NCBI RefSeq assembly: GCF_001748365.1
Contig: NZ_BDHH01000015.1
Coordinates: forward strand, 54,105 to 118,104
Reading direction: 5' to 3'
Origin: Fusibacter sp. 3D3
GTDB taxonomy: Bacteria; Bacillota; Clostridia; Peptostreptococcales; Acidaminobacteraceae
Length of the DNA: 64,000 bases
Shown: piece by piece, positions 34,603 to 44,769 of the stretch
How the letters are laid out: the number at the start of each line of letters is the position of its first letter
How positions within the stretch are numbered: the first letter of the stretch is position 1
Position numbers and translations under genes: made by a program
Notes under the pieces: model-generated
The model's database searches: none
Told to the model about the DNA's origin: nothing
The model's input: the letters and a program-made list of their open reading frames with translations, nothing else

Positions 34603-34959
34603 ATGTCAATCAAAATTCAAAATGAATTAGGCGATGTTTCTATAGATACGGATGTTGTTTCAACCATCGCAGCTTTTGCTGCTATGGAGTGTTATGGTCT
34701 TGTAGGCATGACATACAAATCTACAAGAAGTGGGATTGCGAAAATACTAAAAGGTGAGCACCTTTCAAAGGGTGTTGAAGTGAAAGTGGAGGAAGCAGGT
34801 GTAATTGTTACTTTATACGTGATTATCCAATTTGGAACCAAGATTTCAGTCGTGGCCGAAAATATCATCGAAAAAGTAAAATACAACGTTGAAAACCTTA
34901 CTGGATTAAATGTCCTCGAGGTGAATCTTAATATCGAAGGCGTACGCGTTCAAGAGTAA
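34603..34959 (+). CDS. yloU: Asp23/Gls24 family envelope protein (YloU)
   Basis: The 118-residue protein has the Asp23 domain (VSTIAAFAAMECYGLVGM near the start, VIVTLYVIIQFGTKISVVAENI, then LTGLNVLEVNLNIEGV). Family members are abundant cytosolic or membrane-associated proteins linked to envelope stress. It precedes the DAK2-domain gene by 15 nt, the conserved yloU-yloV pair, hinting at a link with fatty-acid kinase. SD GGAGGGG. Confidence 0.9.
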   Translation: MSIKIQNELGDVSIDTDVVSTIAAFAAMECYGLVGMTYKSTRSGIAKILKGEHLSKGVEVKVEEAGVIVTLYVIIQFGTKISVVAENIIEKVKYNVENLTGLNVLEVNLNIEGVRVQE

Positions 34960-34974
34960 CTAGGAGGAATACAC

Positions 34975-36633
34975 GTGGATCAAAAGACAATCAATGCGGA
35001 TTTGCTTATTAAGATGTTTAAGCAAGGCACATATGAACTCAATAAAAATAAAGACTTGGTGGATTCTCTCAATGTATTTCCCGTACCAGATGGTGATACT
35101 GGAACAAATATGTCGTTGACGATGAATTCAGCAATTGAAGTTGTTGTTAAGCAATCCTATGAGACTGTAGAAGAAGTGTCTAAAGCAATCTCTAAAGGAT
35201 CTTTAATGGGCGCAAGAGGAAACTCTGGCGTTATTTTATCTCAAATATTTAGAGGTTTTGCTAAAGGCTGTAAAGGTAAAACAGAACTAAATTCTATTGA
35301 TTTGTGCCATGCGGTGAAAGATGCAGCTGATACGGCATACAGTGCTGTGTTAAAACCAGTAGAGGGCACTATTTTAACGGTCATTCGGAAAATTGCTGAA
35401 AAGGCGATGGAATATATGGAAGAAGAAGTTGCAATTGATGAGCTTTTACACATCTTGATTAGACGTGGTGAGGAAACTCTTGATAAGACACCAGAGTATC
35501 TTGCGGTGTTAAAACAAGCTGGCGTTGTGGATGCTGGTGGTAAAGGTCTTTTATGTATTTTAAACGGCTGTTATGATGCTTTTTTAGGCAAAGAGATGCC
35601 ACTCGAAGAAGCGAAAACAGCAAATAAAGAAGCACCAGCTCAAAATTTTATGTCAACTGAAGATATTAAATTTGCTTATTGTACAGAGTTCATTATTCAA
35701 GGTGATGCGATTCAAGGTGAAGTGCTGAAAGACATTATCGAAAAAATGGGTGATAGTTTTGTGTTTGTTCAAGATGAGGATCTGGTTAAGGTGCATATTC
35801 ACACGAACAATCCAGGAATCGCGCTTGAAGAAGCACTAAAGCATGGTGTGCTTAAGAAAGTCAAAATAGAAAACATGAAAGAGCAACACAGTAATATTAT
35901 CGATCATTATCAGGGGCCTCTTGATGAGAGTCTTAAAAAAGAATCCAAAGAACGTGAAGAAGTACTGGCTTATGAGGATGATTATGGCTTTATAGCTGTT
36001 TCAATGGGAGACGGGTTTTCATCCATATTTGCGGATCTAGGGATCGTAGGCAAAATACTTGGTGGTCAGACGATGAACCCAAGTACGGAGGATTTTTTAA
36101 GGGAAATCGAAAAGTGTCCTTCTAAGCATATTTTTTTGTTCCCCAATAACAGCAATATCATAATGGCAGCAAATCAAGCAAAAACCCTCAGTGAAAAAGA
36201 GGTCTATGTAATTCCCACGAAGACCATGGCGCAGTGCATAACAGCAATGCTCAATTTCAATAAAGAAGAAGTGGCTGAAACGAATCATGCGGTTATGACT
36301 GAGAGTCTTAATACGGTTAAAACCATTCAGGTAACTTATGCCGTTCGGAATACAACTTTTAACGAGATGGTCATTGAGAAAGATGATTACTTGGCAGTGG
36401 CTGATGGAGAAATTAAAGCCTCTGGTAAAGTGCAGACAGACGTCATTATGCGTGCGATCGAAAGTACTGTTGATAAGGCTTCTGAAATTATTTCACTCTA
36501 TTATGGAGCGGATGTTACAGAAGATGAGGCACTCGCTTTGGCTGCTCTCGTCGAAGAAAAATACAGTGATTTTGAAGTAGAAACGTACAGAGGTGGACAG
36601 CCCCTATACTTTTATGTTATTTCGATTGAATAA
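34975..36633 (+). CDS. fakA: Fatty acid kinase catalytic subunit, FakA-like (DAK2 domain, YloV)
   Basis: The 552-residue protein has an N-terminal DAK2 ATP-binding domain (NVFPVPDGDTGTNMSLTM with the Mg2+ aspartates, GARGNSGVILSQIFRGF) and the YloV C-terminal region (HIHTNNPGIALEEAL, then the FLFPNNSNIIMAA motif). FakA with a FakB acyl carrier phosphorylates exogenous fatty acids, feeding the PlsX/PlsY route; plsX is at 51531. Start codon is GTG at 34975 behind AGGAGG. No fakB (DegV) gene is seen in the window. Confidence 0.9.
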   Translation: MDQKTINADLLIKMFKQGTYELNKNKDLVDSLNVFPVPDGDTGTNMSLTMNSAIEVVVKQSYETVEEVSKAISKGSLMGARGNSGVILSQIFRGFAKGCKGKTELNSIDLCHAVKDAADTAYSAVLKPVEGTILTVIRKIAEKAMEYMEEEVAIDELLHILIRRGEETLDKTPEYLAVLKQAGVVDAGGKGLLCILNGCYDAFLGKEMPLEEAKTANKEAPAQNFMSTEDIKFAYCTEFIIQGDAIQGEVLKDIIEKMGDSFVFVQDEDLVKVHIHTNNPGIALEEALKHGVLKKVKIENMKEQHSNIIDHYQGPLDESLKKESKEREEVLAYEDDYGFIAVSMGDGFSSIFADLGIVGKILGGQTMNPSTEDFLREIEKCPSKHIFLFPNNSNIIMAANQAKTLSEKEVYVIPTKTMAQCITAMLNFNKEEVAETNHAVMTESLNTVKTIQVTYAVRNTTFNEMVIEKDDYLAVADGEIKASGKVQTDVIMRAIESTVDKASEIISLYYGADVTEDEALALAALVEEKYSDFEVETYRGGQPLYFYVISIE

Positions 36634-36646
36634 AAGATACCTTCAG

Positions 36647-36675
36647 CGCACTCAATCTAATTTGAGTGCGTTTTA
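36647..36675 (+). terminator. Terminator after fakA
   Basis: CGCACTCAA (36647-36655) pairs perfectly with TTGAGTGCG (36662-36670), followed by TTTTAGG. A TATAAT at 36683-36688 without a clear -35 may start recG transcription. Confidence 0.7.
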
Positions 36676-36715
36676 GGTTGGTTATAATGAAATTTGCTAC
36701 ATAAGAGGTGATAAA

Positions 36716-38743
36716 GTGTTTAATATGCCTTTAAACAATTTAAAGGGAATTGGGGATAAAAAAGCGGCAAAATTGAAAAAAATAGGTTTGTCAACTTATA
36801 GAGATGTCCTTTATGATTTTCCAGTTAGATATATAGATCGGAGGAAAATTGTCAATATTTCTGAAGCACCGGATCAAGTTCATGTGACAATAAGAGCAAA
36901 GGTTCTGAGCATTCGGTTTAAAGTGGTGAATAAATCCAAAAAAGAGATTATGATTTTGGAAGTTATGGATAGTTTTCATCATGGAGAGATTGTATTTTTT
37001 TCCCCCCAGTATATTCAATCCTTTTTTAAAACGAATGAGCTTTATTATTTTTTTGGAAAAATTGAAAAAATGGGTGCCCTGTTTAAGATGATGCATCCCG
37101 AGTATGCTCGAGCAGATGATAAATTATTTTTGTCTATTTTACCCGTATATGCTTCCACGTTGGGCTTGTATCAATCGGATCTTGTGAGATTACATCAGCA
37201 AGTAGCAGGTCTTTTAAGTCCAATTGTCGAAGAGACTTTACCGATGTCAGTAACGGCTCTAGGGAAGCTTTGTACCTTACAAGATGCGCTTTATCAGATT
37301 CATCACCCCAAAGATGAACAAACCTTAAAAGTTGCCAGATATCGGTTGATTTATGAAGAGTTGTTCACACTTCAACTCAAACTGATTGTACTTAAAAACA
37401 ATTATCATAGAGCAAAGGCAGACCGTCTTGAAATGGATCAAGAGGTATCAGACTTTATGACGCATTTGCCTTTCAAGCTCACCAATGCGCAAGTAAAGGC
37501 TTTTGAAGACATCAAAGTAGATTTGAAATCTGGGAACTCGATGAACCGTTTGATACAAGGGGATGTTGGATCGGGCAAGACGATACTGGCTTTTTTAACG
37601 CTTTTAATGGCACTTAGAAATCAAAAGCAAGGTGTTTTAATGGCACCTACTGCCATATTGGCCAGACAACATTATGAGAGCTTTAAGCAGTATTTTGGTG
37701 AAAAATATAAGGTTGAGATTTTAGATTCTGGTGTTTCTGCTAAGGAAAAGAAGCGTGTAAAAGCGGATATTGAACTCGGAACTGTAGATGTTGTCATAGG
37801 AACGCATGCTGTGTTGGAAGAAGATGTTCTGTTTAAAGCGTTGGGTGTGGTTATTACCGATGAACAACATCGATTTGGAGTGAGGCAGAGAACCATCGTT
37901 TCCCAAAAGGGGGATAATCCACATGTGCTCATAATGTCTGCAACGCCCATCCCACGAACACTTTCTTTGATTCTATATGGTGATATGGATGTGTCTATAG
38001 TGGATGAAATGCCTGCAGGCAGAAAACCCATTAAAACACATTTTGTGAGACCGTCAAAACTGGAAGAAATGTATGTCTTCATACGCGAAAAGCTTGAAGC
38101 TAGCCGACAAGTTTATTTTGTTTGTCCACTGGTAGAGGATTCAGAGACACTTGATTTAACCTCTGCAACGGCTCACTATGAAGCCCTTAAAGAAAGATTT
38201 CATGATTTTAATGTCGGCATTGTGCACGGCAAGATGAAGACTAAAGAAAAAGATTTGATCATGGAATCTTTTAAGCGCAATGAAATTAATATTTTGGTCT
38301 CTACAACCGTTATTGAGGTGGGGATCAATGTACCCAACGCCTCTGTTATGGTTATTCTAAATTCTGAAAGATTTGGACTTTCGCAACTCCATCAGCTCAG
38401 AGGTAGAGTCGGAAGAGGCGATGAACAATCCTATTGTTTTTTATTAAGTGAAAAATTATCCAAAGATGCTAAGGCTAGAATTGAGACGATGGTTAATGAA
38501 ACCAGCGGATTTGAAATTGCAGATAAGGACCTTGAACTCAGGGGGTCTGGAGAAGTTTTTGGTGTGAGACAACACGGATTGCCAGAACTTAAATTAGCGG
38601 ATTTGTCAAAACATAAAAAAATACTTTTAGAAGCGCAAAAACATGTTAAAATAGTAATTGCTGAATATCAGCTTGGAAATACAGAGATGATTCAGTATAT
38701 TGATAAGCTTAGACTCGAAATAAATGAAACCTTTACTTTGTAA
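36716..38743 (+). CDS. recG: ATP-dependent DNA helicase RecG
   Basis: The 675-residue fork-remodelling helicase has the N-terminal wedge domain with an OB fold (1-250), Walker A IQGDVGSGKT, the DEQH box, MSATPIPRT, and motif VI QLRGRVGRGDEQSYCFLL, ending in the RecG-specific KDLELRGSGEVFGVRQHG segment. Start is GTG at 36716 behind AAGAGGTG. Length matches B. subtilis RecG (about 680). Confidence 0.95.
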   Translation: MFNMPLNNLKGIGDKKAAKLKKIGLSTYRDVLYDFPVRYIDRRKIVNISEAPDQVHVTIRAKVLSIRFKVVNKSKKEIMILEVMDSFHHGEIVFFSPQYIQSFFKTNELYYFFGKIEKMGALFKMMHPEYARADDKLFLSILPVYASTLGLYQSDLVRLHQQVAGLLSPIVEETLPMSVTALGKLCTLQDALYQIHHPKDEQTLKVARYRLIYEELFTLQLKLIVLKNNYHRAKADRLEMDQEVSDFMTHLPFKLTNAQVKAFEDIKVDLKSGNSMNRLIQGDVGSGKTILAFLTLLMALRNQKQGVLMAPTAILARQHYESFKQYFGEKYKVEILDSGVSAKEKKRVKADIELGTVDVVIGTHAVLEEDVLFKALGVVITDEQHRFGVRQRTIVSQKGDNPHVLIMSATPIPRTLSLILYGDMDVSIVDEMPAGRKPIKTHFVRPSKLEEMYVFIREKLEASRQVYFVCPLVEDSETLDLTSATAHYEALKERFHDFNVGIVHGKMKTKEKDLIMESFKRNEINILVSTTVIEVGINVPNASVMVILNSERFGLSQLHQLRGRVGRGDEQSYCFLLSEKLSKDAKARIETMVNETSGFEIADKDLELRGSGEVFGVRQHGLPELKLADLSKHKKILLEAQKHVKIVIAEYQLGNTEMIQYIDKLRLEINETFTL

Positions 38744-38773
38744 ATGGGTATAATAAGACGCGGGAAGTGAAAA

Positions 38774-39319
38774 ATGAGAGTTATTTCAGGTAGCGCAAGA
38801 GGCATGGTGCTTGAGACTATAGATGGCCTCGAAACCAGACCAACAACAGATCGTGTTAAAGAGGCTTTGTTTAGCATGATTCAAAATCAAATTTATGGCT
38901 CTGTATGCCTTGATTTATTTTCAGGATCGGGTGCGCTTGGGATTGAGCTCATCAGCAGAGGTGCGGATCAAGTTGTCTTTTGTGAAAACAATCCAAAAGC
39001 CAAAATGATCATTGGAAAAAATCTGAAAAAGACAAATTTTTTGGAGAAATCTTTACTAAAAGGTGAAGATGTCTATTCATTTTTGTCGACCTATAAGGGG
39101 AGCCCTTTCGATATTGTCGTCATGGACCCACCCTATTTGAAAGGTCATATAAAAAAAGGTTTGGCTCACTTGGAAAACTATAATTTACTTTGCGAAAATG
39201 GTATAATAGTTGTTGAGCATGACATAAGTGATGTAGACATCTCCGAGCATGAAACCGCTTTTTCTTTAATAAAAACAAAAAAATACGGCAAAATTGGCAT
39301 TTCAATATATAGGAGGTAA
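38774..39319 (+). CDS. rsmD: 16S rRNA m2G966 methyltransferase RsmD
   Basis: The 181-residue enzyme has [30 protein letters not shown], the SAM-binding [19 protein letters not shown] and the catalytic VVMDPPY (D-P-P-Y) motif. SD GGGAAGTG. It ends 2 nt before coaD, the standard rsmD-coaD linkage (ylbH-ylbI in Bacillus). Confidence 0.95.
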   Translation: MRVISGSARGMVLETIDGLETRPTTDRVKEALFSMIQNQIYGSVCLDLFSGSGALGIELISRGADQVVFCENNPKAKMIIGKNLKKTNFLEKSLLKGEDVYSFLSTYKGSPFDIVVMDPPYLKGHIKKGLAHLENYNLLCENGIIVVEHDISDVDISEHETAFSLIKTKKYGKIGISIYRR

Positions 39320-39321
39320 GC

Positions 39322-39801
39322 GTGAAAATCGCAGTTTATCCAGGAAGTTTTGATCCAGTTACCAAAGGGCATTTGGATATTATAGAACGCGCAAGCAAAT
39401 TATTTGACCATGTAATTGTCACCGTAATGTTCAATCAAAGTAAAGCACCAATGTTTTCACCAGATGAGCGGATAGCTCTTCTTGAAAAAACCACGTCCCA
39501 TTTATCCAATGTTTCAGTGGATAAGCATATGGGATTGCTAATTGATTATTTGAAGCTTAAAGAGGCTAGAATTTTGGTTAAAGGTTTAAGGGCGATTTCA
39601 GATTTTGAAGCTGAGTTTCAGATGGCAAGTGTAAATCAAAAATTATGTAAAGAGATAGAGACTGTATTTATTATGACCCGAACGGATTATATGTATTTGA
39701 GCTCAAGTATCGTAAAAGAGGTTGCAAGTTTTGGTGGGGATATTTCTGATTTTGTAACTGAAGAAGTAAAAAATGCGATATTCAAAAAAATAGGAGGCTA
39801 A
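39322..39801 (+). CDS. coaD: Phosphopantetheine adenylyltransferase
   Basis: The 159-residue enzyme makes dephospho-CoA. Motifs: [16 protein letters not shown] with the T/H-x-G-H nucleotidyl site, [18 protein letters not shown] and [16 protein letters not shown]. Start is GTG at 39322, behind AGGAGGT. It completes, with coaBC at 21493, two of the CoA synthesis steps in the window. Confidence 0.95.
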   Translation: MKIAVYPGSFDPVTKGHLDIIERASKLFDHVIVTVMFNQSKAPMFSPDERIALLEKTTSHLSNVSVDKHMGLLIDYLKLKEARILVKGLRAISDFEAEFQMASVNQKLCKEIETVFIMTRTDYMYLSSSIVKEVASFGGDISDFVTEEVKNAIFKKIGG

Positions 39802-39804
39802 GAA

Positions 39805-40338
39805 ATGAGCAAAGAGAAATTGGAATTGCGAGTGTTGGAATTACTTGAAGAGTTTGAAGATAAATTGGAGAGTTATCCAACTGTGCCTTTGACTGGTAAA
39901 ATTTTGGTTGATCGTGATGATTTGCTTAATATTATAAAAGATATCAATGTGATGTTGCCAGATGAATATCAACATGTCAGATGGATTAAGTCTCAAAAAA
40001 ATCAAATTATGGAGGAAGCCAATAAGCTGGCTGAAGAAATTCTGAGCACTGCCCAAAGGGAAGAGCTCAGAATTTTAGAGCTTGCAAAAAATAAAGAGAG
40101 AGAAATGCTGATGGCAGCTGATTCTAGGATGAGAGAACTTATCAATGAACATGAAATCGTCAGATTAGCTGAAAAAAGGGCTCGTGATATTATCAAAGAT
40201 GCTGAGGGTAAAGCTGAAGATATCCGAGTGGGCTCTTACGATTATGCTGAGGAAATTATGAAAAAAGTGGAATACAACATGGAAAAAATTCTTGCAACCA
40301 TTAAAGAAAATGTGAATGAACTTGAAGCGTATAAATAA
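39805..40338 (+). CDS. Coiled-coil protein next to coaD, function unknown
   Basis: The 177-residue protein is rich in Glu, Lys, Ala and Ile, with a long predicted coiled coil (about residues 65-175) that resembles the b subunit of ATP synthase or DivIVA-type scaffolds in composition. The N-terminal 60 residues contain a conserved-looking LTGKILVDRDDLLNIIKDINVMLPDEYQ motif. Similar proteins follow coaD in other Clostridia and are often mislabelled ATPase; there is no nucleotide-binding motif. SD TAGGAGG. Terminator follows. Confidence 0.75.
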   Translation: MSKEKLELRVLELLEEFEDKLESYPTVPLTGKILVDRDDLLNIIKDINVMLPDEYQHVRWIKSQKNQIMEEANKLAEEILSTAQREELRILELAKNKEREMLMAADSRMRELINEHEIVRLAEKRARDIIKDAEGKAEDIRVGSYDYAEEIMKKVEYNMEKILATIKENVNELEAYK

Positions 40339-40344
40339 GATTGA

Positions 40345-40376
40345 AACCTCCTGAGCGGCTCAGTGAGGTTTTTTTG
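40345..40376 (+). terminator. Terminator of the recG-coaD unit
   Basis: AACCTC (40345-40350) pairs with GAGGTT (40365-40370) and an inner TGAGC/GCTCA stem, followed by seven T. Confidence 0.85.
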
Positions 40377-40392
40377 TAAAGGAGAGTGAATC

Positions 40393-41127
40393 ATGAATGA
40401 AACATTAAAGTTACTTAAATCACATCAGTCTATAAGAAAATTTAAAGAGGATCCAATCCCAAAAGCTTTTATTGAAGCTATAATTGATGCAGCACAAATG
40501 GCCTCGACTTCTAGCTTTTTACAAGCATATAGCATTATTTCAATTGGCGATATGGCTGTTCGAAGTGAGATTGCGCGTTTATCAGGAGATCAAAAATACA
40601 TTGTAAGTGCACCTACGTTTTTAGTGTTTTGTGCGGATTTGCATCGCTTGAGTTTAGCTTGTAAAAAACAGGGTGTGCCATATGAAAGTGGCTATGCGGA
40701 AACGTTTATAGTTGCCACTGTGGACGCTGCTCTTGCAGCTGAAAATACAATTATTGCCGCAGAATCTCTGGGACTGGGGGGCGTTTTTATCGGAGGGATT
40801 CGAAATAATCCTAAGCGCATTTCTGAACTGTTAAAATTGCCAGATGAGGTTTATCCGGTTTTTGGGATGTGTTTAGGTTTCCCAGACCATGCTCCTGGCC
40901 CAAAGGAAAGATTGCCCAAAAAAGTTGTTTTTCATGAAGAAGTTTATAAAGACGCAGATGAATCCGTAATGGATGCTTATGATGAGCGCATAAGAGCTTA
41001 TTATATCGAGCGCACTCACGGCAAGAAAAGCGAATCGTGGACGGAATCTATTTCGGAAAAAATCGCGCATGAAACACGAGATCATATGAAATCCTTTTTA
41101 GAAAGCAAAGCTTTCAATCGTAAATAG
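40393..41127 (+). CDS. NADPH-dependent flavin nitroreductase, NfsA/FRP-like
   Basis: The 244-residue protein has the nitroreductase fold: LKSHQSIRKFKEDPIP FMN-site start, QMASTSSFLQAYSII, LAAENTIIAAESLGLGGVFIGGIRNNP and the PVFGMCLGFPD segment of the NfsA/FRP group. Such enzymes reduce nitroaromatics, quinones or flavins. SD AGGAGAG lies just after the preceding terminator. It is a single-gene unit; physiological substrate unknown. Confidence 0.85.
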   Translation: MNETLKLLKSHQSIRKFKEDPIPKAFIEAIIDAAQMASTSSFLQAYSIISIGDMAVRSEIARLSGDQKYIVSAPTFLVFCADLHRLSLACKKQGVPYESGYAETFIVATVDAALAAENTIIAAESLGLGGVFIGGIRNNPKRISELLKLPDEVYPVFGMCLGFPDHAPGPKERLPKKVVFHEEVYKDADESVMDAYDERIRAYYIERTHGKKSESWTESISEKIAHETRDHMKSFLESKAFNRK

Positions 41128-41185
41128 ATTTTAAAGTGGATTATTAAATATTTGTTAAAAAAAGACAACAAATAGTGTTAAAAAA

Positions 41186-41215
41186 TTCATAACTTAATTT
41201 CAATTGTGATATAAT
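41186..41215 (+). promoter_or_regulatory. Possible promoter of the FapA-like gene
   Basis: TATAAT at 41210-41215 is clear; the best -35 is TTCATA (41186-41191) at 18 nt. A hairpin TATTTGTT/AACAAATA lies just upstream (about 41149-41174). Confidence 0.4.
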
Positions 41216-41253
41216 TGTATCAGTATAGATTGATAGAAGAGAGGTGTTTTGGG

Positions 41254-42837
41254 GTGAATGTTATCTACAAATCAAATGAATTTATATTATTTGAAAAAAA
41301 TGAACAGGTGTATATACAGGTAATCGCAAATGGGATTACGGTATATCAGTTTAATGATGCCTTAAAGCAGTTGCCTCAGGTCAAAGTGACCTCTTTTACA
41401 GATTTGCAAAATGCTCTAAAATCCAAAAGTAGCACGAGTACTCTGATTGGGGTTTTAAAATCACGTGTAGAAATTGAAGTTTCACAAGATGAAATGACTG
41501 CATTTGTAAAACTCAATATACCGTCCTCTGAACTCGAATCTTGTAAAGAGCGCATTGTGAGCGAGATTTTAGAACTCTTAAAAGCCCAAGGTGTAAGTAA
41601 GGGGATTCAATATGATTACCTTCAAGGTGAACTTTCAAATAGCCGGAAAGTCGAGGTTGCAAAAGGTGTTGCACCTGTTTCTGGAGAGGATTCAAAATAT
41701 GCTTATTATAAAACGAACGCTAAACAGCCTAAAATAAGCGAGAATGGTGTCACGGATCATTATGAGCTCAACCTGATCAATAATATTAATAAAGGGGAAT
41801 GGCTTGGTGAAAAAACTCTCCCAAAAGCAGGCATTGACGGTTTAACGGTCAGAGGCAATAAAATTCCAGCGCGCTTTGGACGTGATTACAATTTAAAATA
41901 TGACCGAAAAACAGTTGAAGAAAAATTTGAAAAAGATAAATTTGTTTTGCGAGCAAAGCAAAATGGTGCTGTCAATTTTGATGGTGAAAAGATTAAAGTT
42001 GAAAATCATCTGATTATTTCGGGTGATGTGGATTATGAAACGGGTAATATTAGATTTGATGGCAGTGTAACGATTACTGGAACTGTTCAGGATAAGTTTA
42101 TTGTAGAGGCCACCGGAGATATAGATATTAAGGGCAAAACTGGCGTTGGTGCGGTTGGCAAGATTATTTCAACACATGGCTCTGTAACGATACAAGGGGG
42201 CGTCAATGCTAGAAATGAAGGTAAAATATTTGCAAAAAATTCTATATTTGTTAAATTTGTAAATGAAGGCTATTTAGAAGCTGAAAATGAAATTCATGTG
42301 GGATTGTATGCATTTGACAGTTATCTAAAAGCGTCAAAGGTTTTTGTGGATCCTAAAAAGGGTAAAATCGTCGGTGGTGAAATACATGCCAAACATAAAA
42401 TTGTATCTGGGTCTATTGGCAATATTCAAGAAAGGCAAACGATTGTAAATGTGGAGGGTTTTGAACGCATTGATATTAAAGTGGAACTTGATGCCATGAA
42501 GCTAAAGTTTCAAGATTTACTTTCTTCAGCCAATAGGATGAAGCGAAAACTTGAGATATTTGAAACCAATATGGATCGTCTTGAGGATAGAGCCAAAAAT
42601 ACTTATGAGGCTTTGGTTCAAAACTATCAGACGTTATTAGATGATCTTGATTTCTTGTCAAGAAAGGCAGAAAAACTTGAAGATATTCTCAGAACACGGG
42701 GAGAAGGCGAAATCAAAATTCATCAAACCATTTATCCCAAAACAATGATGGAGCTGAAAACACTTCAAAGACAAATTGTTGAGACTATGAATTGTTCGTT
42801 TTATGTCAAAGATAATCGCATTCATCTTGTGGACTGA
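41254..42837 (+). CDS. FapA family protein (DUF342)
   Basis: The 527-residue protein has the FapA layout: an N-terminal variable domain (1-150), the catalytic-looking FapA core with HYELNLINNINKGEWLGEKTLPKAGIDGLTVRG and a series of parallel beta-helix turns (GDVDYETGNIRFDGSVTITGTV, GDIDIKGKTGVGAVGKI and on), then a C-terminal coiled coil (about 410-480). FapA proteins are polymer-forming or scaffold proteins linked to motility and surface signalling. The start is GTG at 41254 behind GAGAGGTG. It opens a cluster with GAF, papain-like and diguanylate cyclase genes. Confidence 0.8.
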   Translation: MNVIYKSNEFILFEKNEQVYIQVIANGITVYQFNDALKQLPQVKVTSFTDLQNALKSKSSTSTLIGVLKSRVEIEVSQDEMTAFVKLNIPSSELESCKERIVSEILELLKAQGVSKGIQYDYLQGELSNSRKVEVAKGVAPVSGEDSKYAYYKTNAKQPKISENGVTDHYELNLINNINKGEWLGEKTLPKAGIDGLTVRGNKIPARFGRDYNLKYDRKTVEEKFEKDKFVLRAKQNGAVNFDGEKIKVENHLIISGDVDYETGNIRFDGSVTITGTVQDKFIVEATGDIDIKGKTGVGAVGKIISTHGSVTIQGGVNARNEGKIFAKNSIFVKFVNEGYLEAENEIHVGLYAFDSYLKASKVFVDPKKGKIVGGEIHAKHKIVSGSIGNIQERQTIVNVEGFERIDIKVELDAMKLKFQDLLSSANRMKRKLEIFETNMDRLEDRAKNTYEALVQNYQTLLDDLDFLSRKAEKLEDILRTRGEGEIKIHQTIYPKTMMELKTLQRQIVETMNCSFYVKDNRIHLVD

Positions 42838-42871
42838 GTTTGAAAACCATCTTTACAAATAGGGAGGTCTT

Positions 42872-44677
42872 ATGATTGATGGCACTAAAAATGATTATGA
42901 ATCTCTACTGAGTAGTATAGATTTTTTTTCGCAAAACCTTCATATTGAACAAATTGTAGAATATGGATTTAGTATTTTTAACGCGTTAGAAAAGCCAGAG
43001 GCTTCTGCAATTTACACTTATGATGAGGCGGGTTCTCAATTCACCGTAAAATTTAAACAGGGCTACTTAATTCAGTTGCCTGTAATTTATAAAAATCATA
43101 AGCATGACGATTTTGCCGTTAGAAATGGATTTTTGCTCGTCGATAGAGCAGTGCAAACTCGATATTTTGATGAAAGTATGTTAGATAATGCTTCGGTTTC
43201 AAAAGTCATGCCACTCATTATTGATGACCAGTTGTATGGCTTTATTATAAGTACAGATGGATCGGTGGGTGCTGCGCTGGGATTTGAGTTCATAACGCGA
43301 TTTAATTATCTTATGAATTTGTCTCTGGAGAAAGCCTCTCGATACTTAGAAAGAGCGAAGTTGAAGCAAGAAATCGATAAACGTATATTTAATTTAAATT
43401 CGATGTCTCAATCGATGAGGATGTTGCTTTCAGAATTGGATGTTAAAAATATACTGCAATTAAGTGTTGATGTTATTCGTGAAATTACAACGAGTTCGAT
43501 AACCAGTATAGGCATTTATGATCCGGTTGAGGACACGATAAAGATTCAATCCTATGAAAATCTTTTGAGCAGTTATAAACACGATGATGTCTTTAAGCTC
43601 AAAGATGAGATGCCTTTTGAGAATCAAGTGGTATTTCAGTATGATCAAGATAAAGATAAACTTTCAGAAATTTTTGTTGAGGCTTCAAAATTCGAGCTTC
43701 TAGCTGCGGAGTACGTGGTGTTGTTGGTAAAAGATCGCATCTTAGGATTTGTGACGATAGGAAAACCGATGACGGATAGACGCTATGATACGGGTTTGCT
43801 AGAGCGTATTAAGGATATAGCTTCCATCATGTACATTGCAATTACAAATGCAAGTCAGTTTGAAGTCATTACAGAACAAAAAGAACAATTAAGGTTACAA
43901 CTTAGTGTTTTAAAAAATACAAATCGAATTATTAAAAATATGAATTCGGCTGAATCGATGGATGAGCTCTCAGACATGATTTTGACGACAATGAGTTTAA
44001 CCTTTGGCATTGAATCTGGCATGCTGGTCACTTTTCATGGCGAACAAGAGCAAATCAGGGGCTATGTTGGTGAGTTGTTGGAAACCAATACGGCTCAATT
44101 GATGGCGTTGATCAAGCGGCAGATACCGAGTGAGATTCAGATTCATTACACTATAAATGAGATAAAAAAAGCCTATGGGGATGCATTATTAAATTTGCAT
44201 TCAGGGATCAATTGTTTTATCATTGCGCCGATTTATATCAATCAGTTTATTGAAGAACCCATGGGCGTTTTAGTTATAACCAAAACAAAACAGCGACTTC
44301 ATGAAACACAAGTTTCAATGGTAGAAATACTTGCGAACAGTGTAGGACCTGTCATGGGACAATTGCTCCATAGAGAACTCTATGAAAGTCACTATATACC
44401 AAGACCCGAATATGAAATCAAAAGAATATATGATCAATATTTATTGGAATCGGAGCTCTATAGTTTAGATTTTCAAGTGTATATTAAGAAAATCAGTTGG
44501 ATGCCTTTTGTTGAACCAGATTTATCTGCCTATGTGGCTTATGATTATATCTTGATGAACACTTTGGTTATTATTTTTTCAGCAGAGGCAATAGAACCTT
44601 CACTTTATGATGAGGTGACCTGTGTTAATCCTGAATTTGAAGCGGTAAAATCAACCCTTATAATGTTGGCAATATAA
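42872..44677 (+). CDS. Multi-GAF-domain protein without output domain
   Basis: The 601-residue soluble protein appears to contain three GAF-like modules (about residues 10-155, 190-330 and 365-500), each preceded by an amphipathic helix with a coiled-coil character (for example ITEQKEQLRLQLSVLKNTNRIIKNMN). The last 100 residues are of unknown type. No kinase, GGDEF, phosphatase or DNA-binding output is present, so it may act through a partner such as the neighbouring diguanylate cyclase. SD GGGAGG. The three-module assignment is by pattern and moderately sure. Confidence 0.65.
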   Translation: MIDGTKNDYESLLSSIDFFSQNLHIEQIVEYGFSIFNALEKPEASAIYTYDEAGSQFTVKFKQGYLIQLPVIYKNHKHDDFAVRNGFLLVDRAVQTRYFDESMLDNASVSKVMPLIIDDQLYGFIISTDGSVGAALGFEFITRFNYLMNLSLEKASRYLERAKLKQEIDKRIFNLNSMSQSMRMLLSELDVKNILQLSVDVIREITTSSITSIGIYDPVEDTIKIQSYENLLSSYKHDDVFKLKDEMPFENQVVFQYDQDKDKLSEIFVEASKFELLAAEYVVLLVKDRILGFVTIGKPMTDRRYDTGLLERIKDIASIMYIAITNASQFEVITEQKEQLRLQLSVLKNTNRIIKNMNSAESMDELSDMILTTMSLTFGIESGMLVTFHGEQEQIRGYVGELLETNTAQLMALIKRQIPSEIQIHYTINEIKKAYGDALLNLHSGINCFIIAPIYINQFIEEPMGVLVITKTKQRLHETQVSMVEILANSVGPVMGQLLHRELYESHYIPRPEYEIKRIYDQYLLESELYSLDFQVYIKKISWMPFVEPDLSAYVAYDYILMNTLVIIFSAEAIEPSLYDEVTCVNPEFEAVKSTLIMLAI

Positions 44678-44769
44678 CCTTCGCTCAATGTCAAGAAGAT
44701 TCAAAAGAGATAAGATCGTGATGAATATTCATGTTCTGCTATAAAAAAAATTTAAGGGAGGATATTAAA